64,000 bases of DNA from an uncultured Colwellia sp. Lineage in GTDB: Bacteria > Pseudomonadota > Gammaproteobacteria > Enterobacterales > Alteromonadaceae. Below, one piece after another: positions 56,974-64,000 of this stretch. A program made the position numbers and the translations under genes. The notes under the pieces are model-generated. The model did not search any database, was not told where the DNA came from, and saw only the letters and a program-made list of their open reading frames with translations. Within the stretch, counting starts at the first letter, position 1; the number at the start of each line of letters is the position of its first letter. Location: assembly GCA_913058145.1 (NCBI GenBank), contig CAJXQM010000001.1, positions 124,001-188,000 of the forward strand, read 5' to 3'.

Positions 56974-57196
56974 TACTGCAAACCAAAACCGAGGGGAAGA
57001 ACGGCTTATTCACCCTTATTTTGTTCTGGGGATAAAGTTATAGCCCAGAAAAAAGATAGTTAATTACTTTTCAACCGATTTACCAATGATATGAGCGCTG
57101 GTTTGGTTTTGTCCGTAATCACGCCGCAGTACCATGATACGCTAAATACAAAATACCGCCATATCCGTAATGCTTTGCACAGATTTTATCCATTGC

Positions 57197-58186
57197 TTAT
57201 TGTTGCAATAGATAGGCAGCAGCGCCTAATAAACCAGGTTGTTGTTCAGTAATGACATACGTAGGCGTTTGCAAGGTAATATGCGACAAACGCCCTTTAG
57301 TTTCAAAGCGTTCTCTAAATTGACTTGCTTTAAGAAAGTTAATAAAACGGGGTACGATGCCACCCGCAATATAAACACCGCCTTGGCTATTCATTATTAA
57401 TGCTAAATTACCAGCAAAACTGCCTAATGTTTGGCAGAAAATTAATAAGGCTTGATGGCAAAGAGGGCAAGTTTTTTCAAGTCCCTGTGTGCTAATTTCT
57501 TCTGCAGATAAGGTTAATTTTAGTTCTTTGTTTTCTTCATTCACTAACGCTTGATAAATTTGCTCAAGACCATAACCAGAAAGCAATTGCTCGTATGAAA
57601 CTCTTTTTTTAATGGTATTTAAATAACGTAATACCGTGATTTCTTGCTCGCCAATGGGGGCGAAATCGACATGACCACCTTCACCACCAAAACAGTGCCA
57701 TTGGCTAACACCGGATGTAGACACAGGTACTAAATTAGCAACACCTAGGCCAGTACCAGGACCACATACCGCGATTGGTTTGTTAGCAACCACCTTGCCA
57801 CCACCAACTTTTACTTTCTGTTTATCGCTTAATAATGGTATTGCCATCGCAATAGCCGTGTAATCATTAATTAGCGTCAAATTGTTTAGCTTTAACTGTG
57901 ATTTTAAATCAGTTTGTGAAAACTGCCAAGGCAAGTTGGTCATTGAAATCAAGTCATCATCAACAGGACAGGCTATCGCCAAGCAGGCATTAATAACAAG
58001 GCCACTAAGCTGTTTATTATTGATATAAAGCGCTAGTACATCGGCTAAGCTGTTAAATTCGGCGCATCGATAAGTTTCAATTTCTTTGTAGTTTGCCTTA
58101 CATGATTTATCGGCAAGTGCTAGTCGAATGTTAGTGCCACCAATATCGGCAATTAAGTTAATAGTGTTTATTTCTAGTGCGTTCAT
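57197..58186 (-). CDS. glk: glucokinase
   Basis: Phosphorylates glucose with ATP in the cytoplasm. It is the proteobacterial Glk type (not ROK): LIADIGGTNIRLALAD at the N-terminus, GPGTGLGVANLV in the middle, FGGEGGHVDFAP and YIAGGIVPRF. At 329 residues it matches E. coli Glk (321). It should feed glucose from the glucan genes to glucose 6-phosphate and then the Entner-Doudoroff genes at the left end of the window. No LacI-type operator was found before it. Two short frames just downstream are noted under findings. Confidence 0.95.
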   Translation of the reverse strand: MNALEINTINLIADIGGTNIRLALADKSCKANYKEIETYRCAEFNSLADVLALYINNKQLSGLVINACLAIACPVDDDLISMTNLPWQFSQTDLKSQLKLNNLTLINDYTAIAMAIPLLSDKQKVKVGGGKVVANKPIAVCGPGTGLGVANLVPVSTSGVSQWHCFGGEGGHVDFAPIGEQEITVLRYLNTIKKRVSYEQLLSGYGLEQIYQALVNEENKELKLTLSAEEISTQGLEKTCPLCHQALLIFCQTLGSFAGNLALIMNSQGGVYIAGGIVPRFINFLKASQFRERFETKGRLSHITLQTPTYVITEQQPGLLGAAAYLLQQ

Positions 58187-58766
58187 TATGAAAAATTACC
58201 TAATATAATATATTTTTACTTTACGTCGTGCGTTAAAGTTTAATGTTTATAAGCTAATGCAATGGTTGATTTTTCGCTTTTTTGAGCAAACTTATTTTCT
58301 TGGTTGATAGCTTGAAAGCTTTTATTGACCATTAGGGATCACTTAAGTCATCTCTCTATCTCTTGCATGCTAACATAACACCTATTACGGTGTTAACTTA
58401 ACGTTCGAGTTATGTTTTCTATTTCCAATATAAGATAATAACTCAAAAATCTTTTGCTTGTTAGCTTGAAACATTTCACCATCAGAGTCATACAGTTTAT
58501 GATGCTATTTTTCTCTGATTTATTGGTGTAATAGTGAACGTTCTGTTGTAGCGATTATAATATTTAGTTGATTGAATATCACCAATCATCTAAATAACAG
58601 TGCACACTGCCAATTTTACTCATTAACGTTTGATAATATGGCCCTCAATATGAGGCGTTTTTAATAATTTTTTTTCATTCTTTATATTCAAATATTCTGC
58701 ATAAATACTCATAAAATGATTGACTCAGAGGCATTTTACGGGTAATTTTGCCGTCCGCATTAAGTA
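58187..58766. other. glk-gltB intergenic region
   Basis: 580 bases without a recognisable gene. It must carry the glk promoter (minus) and probably the gltB promoter (plus). A short CCTCA-ATA-TGAGG hairpin followed by a T-rich stretch lies near 58645-58675, and an AGTGCACACT palindrome near 58600. I see no clear operator or riboswitch. Confidence 0.5.
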
Positions 58767-58964
58767 ATGACTTTCATAAATGATATATCGTTTAATAAAG
58801 ACGCAATAAAGGTCTGGCGAGAAAGACTCAATAAAGGTCTAGCGAGCGATGTTCAAGAAATTATAAGTAGCACTCTGAAGGATCAGCATCACACACTTTT
58901 AGCATATAAAATATATAGCTTAATAAATAAGCAATGTTTAGCTGATAGCAACAGTTTGATATAA
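58767..58964 (+). CDS. possible small protein upstream of gltB
   Basis: A 65-residue frame ending 12 bases before gltB. I recognise no family. It contains a repeated 16-18-base stretch (CAATAAAGGTCTRGCGAG) that encodes part of VWRERLNKGLASD. The ribosome site is poor. It may be a real small gene, a leader read through before gltB, or chance. Charged helical composition is consistent with a small soluble protein. Confidence 0.35.
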   Translation: MTFINDISFNKDAIKVWRERLNKGLASDVQEIISSTLKDQHHTLLAYKIYSLINKQCLADSNSLI

Positions 58965-58976
58965 TAGGAATAAGAA

Positions 58977-61900
58977 ATGAATGATATGAGTAAAAAATAT
59001 CAAGGCCTTTATCGCGCCGAGTTTGAACATGATAGTTGTGGTATTGGCTTTGTCGCCAACCTAAAGGGTAAAAAATCACACAATATTATTGAAAATGCAC
59101 TCACCATGTTGAGCTGTATGGAACATCGTGGTGGTACTGGTTTTGACGTCAAAAGTGGTGACGGCGCCGGTATTCTTATTCAAATACCTCACGCGTTCTT
59201 CTCAGAAGAAACTGTAAAGTTAGGCTTTAGCTTACCTGAAGCCGGTGATTACGGTGTCGGGATGATTTTCTTTCCAAATATTGAAGAGCAAAGCGCAGCA
59301 TGTAAGGCTATATTAAATGAAAATATCGCTGAACTCGGTTTAACCATATTAGGTTACCGTGATGTTCCTGGTGATAATTCAATGCTGGGTCAAGCTTCTC
59401 TTGAAACTGAACCTAATATACAACAAATATTTATAGCTAAGCCTGCAGGGTTATCTGCACAAGAATTTGAACGTAAGTTATTCGTATTACGTAAATACAC
59501 ATCACATAAAATTAATGGCACTAGCATCACAGAACGTGATGAATTTTATGTAACATCTATGTCTTCGACTAAAATTGTCTATAAAGGGCAGTTTACTACT
59601 GAGCAAGTTCGTCAATATTATTTAGATCTACAAGACGAACGTACAGTCTCAGGTTTAGCGATGTTCCATTCTCGCTTTTCAACAAATACATTTCCAGCTT
59701 GGCGTCGTGCTCAGCCATTCCGTTATATTGCTCACAATGGTGAAATAAACACTGTTCGCGGTAATATCAATTGGATGAATGCTCGTGAAGCATTATTCAG
59801 TTCAGTTAACTTCTCTGATGCTGAATTGAAAATGTTGAACCCAATTTGTAACAAAGACAATTCAGATTCAGCCAACTTAGATATGGCTATTGAATTGTTA
59901 GTGCTTAGCGGACGTTCGTTAGCCCAAGTAATGATGATGATGGTGCCAGAAGCTTGGCAAACCCAAACAGACATGGATCCAACAAAGCGTGCTTTCTACG
60001 AGTATTACGCTTGTATTATGGAACCATGGGATGGCCCAGCTTCACTATCATTTACTGATGGTAATATTATTGGTGCTACATTGGATCGCAACGGGTTACG
60101 CCCATCACGTTACTTGTTAACGGAAGATGGTACCTTGGTTATGGGCTCTGAAACAGGCACTTTATGTGTTGATCAGTCAACTGTTGTTGAAAAAGGTCGT
60201 TTACAACCAGGTAAAATCTTTATTGCCGACTTAAATCAAGGTCGTATCATCAGTGATGATGAAGTTAAAACTCAAGTCAGTTCATCACAGCCTTATGGTC
60301 AGTGGTTAGAAGAAAACAAAATTGAGTTAGCTGATATTCCTGTACCAACGGCTTCTATTGCACAGCCACCGTTAAGAGAGCTGCGTAAAATACAAAAAGC
60401 ATTTGGTTATACAAGTGAAGATTTAAATGTAGTACTTGCGGGTATGGTTGGCACGTCTAAAGAGCCGTTAGGTGCTATGGGTACAGATACGCCTTTAGCT
60501 GTTTTGTCACATCGTCCACAACAATTGTCTCATTACTTTAAACAATTGTTTGCTCAAGTAACTAACCCGCCAATAGATCCTATTCGTGAAGAATTGGTTA
60601 TGTCTCTACGTGGTTATGTGGGTAAGTCACTAAACTTACTTGAAGAAACAGCAGCACATTGTCACAAAGTTGAAATTGATCAACCTGTACTAACGAACGA
60701 GCAACTTCGTAAGTTACAACACATTGATCATGATCACTTACAATCAAAAACTATTAGCATTACTTTTAAAGCTAATGGCCAGGCTGGCGCACTTAAAAAA
60801 GCCCTAGACCGTGTTTGTTTATACGCAAAAGATGCCGTTGAAGATGGTTACGCTTTATTAATATTAAGTGACCGAGAAGTCGATAGTGATCATGTTGCTA
60901 TTCCATCTGTTTTAGCGACAGCCGCGGTTCATCATTATTTAATTCGTGAAAAATTACGTTCTCATGCTGATATTATTCTTGAATCAGCTGATATCCGTGA
61001 AACACATCACTTTAATACTGTTATTGGTTATGGCGCAGCTGCTGTAAACCCTTATTTAGCATTAGAAAGTATGTATGGTTTGCGTGATGAAGGTGTATTG
61101 AACAAAGACTTAACGAATGATCAAATTACCGCAAAATATACTGCTGCGGTTGGTAGTGGTTTATTGAAAACCTTCTCTAAAATGGGTATTTCAACTTTAC
61201 AGTCTTATTTAGGTGCACAAATTTTTGAAGCATTAGGTATTAACTCTGATGTGGTTGAACAGTACTTCACTGGTACTGTTAGTCGTATTGAAGGTTTAAG
61301 CCTTGATCAAATCGCTCAAGAAGCCCTTTTGCGTCATCGTGAAGGTTTCCCTGAAGCGAGTCGTATTGCGATTGAAACTTTATTGCCAACAGGTGGCGAA
61401 TATTCATGGAGACATGATGGCGAACGTCATCTGTTTAGCCCAACGGTTATTCGTTTACTACAGCATTCAACGGCAAGTAACAATACTAATCAATTTAAAG
61501 AATATGCAAAGACTGTTGATAATCAAAGTAAAGACGCGTTTACCTTACGTGGTTTACTTGATTTGAACAGCGACCGTCCTTCAATTGACTTAAGTGAAGT
61601 TGAACCGATTGAAAACATTTTCAAACGTTTTGCTTCGGGTGCAATGTCATTTGGCTCTATTTCGTGGGAAGCACACACTACGTTAGCTATTGCAATGAAC
61701 CGCATTGGCGGTAAGAGCAATAGTGGTGAAGGTGGTGAAGATCCAATTCGTTTTACACCATTAGAAAATGGCGACTCAATGAATTCGCGCATCAAGCAAG
61801 TCGCTTCTGGTCGCTTCGGTGTTACCAGCCATTACTTAGCAAATGCTGACGAATTACAAATTAAAATGGCGCAGGGTGCTAAACCAGGTGAGGGTGGTCA

Positions 61901-63584
61901 ACTACCTGGTGATAAAGTCGATGCTTGGATTGGTAAAACCCGTGGTTCAACACCGGGAGTTGGTTTGATTTCACCACCACCACATCACGATATCTATTCA
62001 ATTGAAGATTTATCTCAGCTTATTTTTGATCTGAAAAATGCTAACCGTGAAGCACGCGTTAACGTTAAATTAGTATCAGAGGCAGGTGTTGGTACTATCG
62101 CCTCAGGTGTAACTAAAGCTTATGCTGACGTTGTATTGATTGCAGGCCATGATGGCGGTACAGGTGCTTCTCCGCTAAGTTCTATTAAACATACGGGCTT
62201 ACCATGGGAACTTGGTCTAGCTGAGACGCATCAAACGTTAGTACGTAACAAGCTTCGTAGCCGTATTACTGTACAAACTGATGGTCAACTTAAAACACCA
62301 CGTGATTTAGCGATTGCTACCTTACTTGGCGCTGAAGAATACGGTATGGCAACCGCCGCATTAGTTGTTGAAGGGTGTATCATGATGCGTAAGTGTCATT
62401 TAAATACTTGTCCTGTTGGCATCGCCACACAAGACAAAGGTTTACGTGATAAATTTACCGGTCGAGCTGATATTCTTGTTAACTTCTTTACCATGATGGC
62501 TGAAGGGTTGCGTGAAATAATGGCAGAGCTTGGCTTTAAGAGCATTGAAGAAATGGTTGGCCAAACGCAGTGTCTTACACAGCGTAAAGATGTAGACCAT
62601 TGGAAATATAAAGGTGTTGATTTAAAACCACTTCTACATAAAGAAGAATGTGGCGAAAACGAAACACTCTATAAATCAATTGACCAAAAACATCTTATTC
62701 ACGACATCATAGATCGCAAGATGATTGAAGATGCTCAAGCAGCACTTGAATCACAAACAAGCGTTGAACTCGAATATGATGTTATTAACACAGATAGAAC
62801 AATTGGTGCGATGATTTCTAACGAAATCTCTAAAAAGTATAACGATATAGGCTTACCTGAAAATACTATTAAAGTTAAGTTTAACGGCTCTGCTGGACAA
62901 AGTTTTGGTTGTTTCTCCGCTAAAGGGTTACGTTTTGAACTTGAAGGCGATTCAAATGATTACTTCGGTAAAGGCTTATCGGGTGCAAACCTTGTAGTTT
63001 ATCCAAGCAAAGAAGCTAAATTTTCACCACGTGAAAATATTCTTATTGGTAACGTAGCCTTTTTTGGTGCTACTTCAGGTACTGCATTTATACGCGGCAT
63101 AGCTGGCGAACGTTTCTGTGTTCGTAACTCAGGTGCTACAGCGGTTGTTGAAGGTATAGGTGACCATGGTTGTGAATACATGACTGGCGGTAAAGCCGTA
63201 ATATTAGGTGCTACGGGTCGTAACTTTGCGGCGGGTATGTCTGGTGGTGTTGCATATGTACTTGATGTAAATAATGACTTCGCACCGAAATGCAACATGG
63301 AAATGGTTTCATTAGAAACAGTTGACACTGATGCAGAAAATGCTGAATTGAAAGCACTGATTTCTGAACATTTCGACGCTACAGGCTCAGATGTTGCCAG
63401 TGAATTATTAGCTGACTGGAGCAACAGTGTTAAACGTTTTGTTAAAGTTATGCCGGTAGATTATAAGCGTATGCAAGGTTACATGAATGAAGTTCGTGAA
63501 AGCGGCAAGTTCGAGTCAGAATATGACATTGCCGTTCAAGCATTCGATATCCATTTAAACAAACTAGCTAGCGCAAAAGCTTAA
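58977..63584 (+). CDS. gltB: glutamate synthase large subunit
   Basis: Makes two glutamates from glutamine and 2-oxoglutarate with GltD. The 1535 residues match the family (about 1490-1520). The glutaminase domain has its catalytic Cys at C21 (HDSCGIGF) after a short 20-residue propeptide, then the central and FMN-binding domains. The 3Fe-4S Cys are in [15 protein letters not shown], and the C-terminal beta-helix ([22 protein letters not shown]) is complete. AGGA lies seven bases before the ATG. gltD follows 20 bases later. Confidence 0.97.
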   Translation: MNDMSKKYQGLYRAEFEHDSCGIGFVANLKGKKSHNIIENALTMLSCMEHRGGTGFDVKSGDGAGILIQIPHAFFSEETVKLGFSLPEAGDYGVGMIFFPNIEEQSAACKAILNENIAELGLTILGYRDVPGDNSMLGQASLETEPNIQQIFIAKPAGLSAQEFERKLFVLRKYTSHKINGTSITERDEFYVTSMSSTKIVYKGQFTTEQVRQYYLDLQDERTVSGLAMFHSRFSTNTFPAWRRAQPFRYIAHNGEINTVRGNINWMNAREALFSSVNFSDAELKMLNPICNKDNSDSANLDMAIELLVLSGRSLAQVMMMMVPEAWQTQTDMDPTKRAFYEYYACIMEPWDGPASLSFTDGNIIGATLDRNGLRPSRYLLTEDGTLVMGSETGTLCVDQSTVVEKGRLQPGKIFIADLNQGRIISDDEVKTQVSSSQPYGQWLEENKIELADIPVPTASIAQPPLRELRKIQKAFGYTSEDLNVVLAGMVGTSKEPLGAMGTDTPLAVLSHRPQQLSHYFKQLFAQVTNPPIDPIREELVMSLRGYVGKSLNLLEETAAHCHKVEIDQPVLTNEQLRKLQHIDHDHLQSKTISITFKANGQAGALKKALDRVCLYAKDAVEDGYALLILSDREVDSDHVAIPSVLATAAVHHYLIREKLRSHADIILESADIRETHHFNTVIGYGAAAVNPYLALESMYGLRDEGVLNKDLTNDQITAKYTAAVGSGLLKTFSKMGISTLQSYLGAQIFEALGINSDVVEQYFTGTVSRIEGLSLDQIAQEALLRHREGFPEASRIAIETLLPTGGEYSWRHDGERHLFSPTVIRLLQHSTASNNTNQFKEYAKTVDNQSKDAFTLRGLLDLNSDRPSIDLSEVEPIENIFKRFASGAMSFGSISWEAHTTLAIAMNRIGGKSNSGEGGEDPIRFTPLENGDSMNSRIKQVASGRFGVTSHYLANADELQIKMAQGAKPGEGGQLPGDKVDAWIGKTRGSTPGVGLISPPPHHDIYSIEDLSQLIFDLKNANREARVNVKLVSEAGVGTIASGVTKAYADVVLIAGHDGGTGASPLSSIKHTGLPWELGLAETHQTLVRNKLRSRITVQTDGQLKTPRDLAIATLLGAEEYGMATAALVVEGCIMMRKCHLNTCPVGIATQDKGLRDKFTGRADILVNFFTMMAEGLREIMAELGFKSIEEMVGQTQCLTQRKDVDHWKYKGVDLKPLLHKEECGENETLYKSIDQKHLIHDIIDRKMIEDAQAALESQTSVELEYDVINTDRTIGAMISNEISKKYNDIGLPENTIKVKFNGSAGQSFGCFSAKGLRFELEGDSNDYFGKGLSGANLVVYPSKEAKFSPRENILIGNVAFFGATSGTAFIRGIAGERFCVRNSGATAVVEGIGDHGCEYMTGGKAVILGATGRNFAAGMSGGVAYVLDVNNDFAPKCNMEMVSLETVDTDAENAELKALISEHFDATGSDVASELLADWSNSVKRFVKVMPVDYKRMQGYMNEVRESGKFESEYDIAVQAFDIHLNKLASAKA

Positions 63585-63604
63585 GCTGCCAAGGAGAATA
63601 TATT

Positions 63605-64000
63605 ATGGGAAATCCAACAGGATTTATCAACGTAGGTCGTGCCTTGCCAACTGAACGCAAAGCAGGAGAACGTTTATCTGATTGGCTTGAAGTCTATGAA
63701 GAAATACCACTAAAAGCTGTAGAGAAACAAGCTTCTCGCTGTATGGATTGTGGCGTACCATTTTGTCAGTCGGCAAAATCAGAATTTGCACCAGCCGTTG
63801 CGGGTTGCCCTGTAAACAATGTTATTCCTGAGTGGAATGACTTGATTTACCGAGGCCGTTGGAAAGATGCGATTGAGTTATTGCATAAAACCAATAACTT
63901 TCCTGAGTTTACTGGACGTGTATGTCCAGCACCTTGTGAAGGTGCTTGTGTATTAGGTATCAATGCTGATCCAGTGGCGATTAAGTTGCACGAAAAAGAA
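63605..64000 (+). CDS. gltD: glutamate synthase small subunit, 3' end cut by window
   Basis: The first 132 codons of GltD, which brings electrons from NADPH through FAD and two 4Fe-4S clusters to GltB. The N-terminal [12 protein letters not shown] and the Cys-rich cluster segments [22 protein letters not shown] and [12 protein letters not shown] are the family hallmarks. AAGGAG lies nine bases before the ATG, a strong ribosome site. It forms an operon with gltB. The rest lies outside the window. Confidence 0.96.
   Translation, partial: MGNPTGFINVGRALPTERKAGERLSDWLEVYEEIPLKAVEKQASRCMDCGVPFCQSAKSEFAPAVAGCPVNNVIPEWNDLIYRGRWKDAIELLHKTNNFPEFTGRVCPAPCEGACVLGINADPVAIKLHEKE

Overview
The window is chromosomal DNA of an AT-rich marine gammaproteobacterium. 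The order of the fatty-acid cluster, the TonB-dependent receptors, the LacI-controlled glucan genes and the Alteromonadales-type proteins point to Colwelliaceae (Colwellia or Thalassotalea-like). This placement is an inference from gene content and composition by eye, not from a search. About 53 protein genes are supported, including two cut by the window edges (pgl at the left, gltD at the right). No rRNA, tRNA, CRISPR array, insertion sequence or prophage was seen.

Layout. (1) 1-3.3 kb: Entner-Doudoroff genes pgl-edd-eda. (2) 3.4-8.3 kb: rne (RNase E, with a hexapeptide repeat array) divergent from rluC across a 765-base intergenic region. (3) 8.4-20.1 kb: a HAD phosphatase, maf/yceF, then the long operon yceD-rpmF-plsX-fabD-fabG-acpP-fabF-pabC-mltG-tmk-holB-pilZ-tatD, in which fabH is missing from its usual place. 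(4) 20.2-28.7 kb: a TPR-sulfotransferase, a TonB-dependent receptor divergent from a BCCT transporter with a convergent MarR regulator, and a peptide deformylase with a 56-residue companion. (5) 29-37 kb: housekeeping genes ybeD-lipB-lipA, rmuC, an NSS symporter, gloC with a voltage-gated-type ion channel, yaiI and an anchored FKBP isomerase. (6) 37.3-56 kb: a beta-glucan (laminarin-type) utilisation locus. (7) 56.4-64 kb: a DEDDh exonuclease, glucokinase and gltB-gltD.

The most interesting part is region 6. A LacI-family repressor is divergent from a sugar/H+ symporter, a GH3 exo-glucanase lipoprotein and a GH16 endo-glucanase lipoprotein. After it come a five-gene minus-strand set (flavin-dependent halogenase, SapC-like protein, JmjC/cupin-8 protein, second halogenase, DUF6445-like oxygenase-fold protein), a 993-residue TonB-dependent receptor, a GPH-family symporter and a GH1 beta-glucosidase. 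Six near-palindromic sites of the form TGRAAGCGCTTYCA lie in three promoter regions (38.4, 52.9 and 56.0 kb), which ties the transporter-GH3-GH16, receptor and GH1 units into one probable LacI regulon. The predicted flow is: polymer cut by GH16 at the cell surface, oligosaccharides taken up by the receptor, trimmed by GH3 and GH1, imported by the two symporters, phosphorylated by Glk (58 kb) and fed to the Entner-Doudoroff genes at the left end. What the two halogenases do in a glucan locus is unknown. They differ from each other at the halide-site motif.

Other items worth a look: a near-consensus sigma70 promoter that would make yceD almost leaderless, a 15-bp-periodic operator-like array in front of the TonB receptor at 25 kb, and several long perfect inverted repeats between genes.
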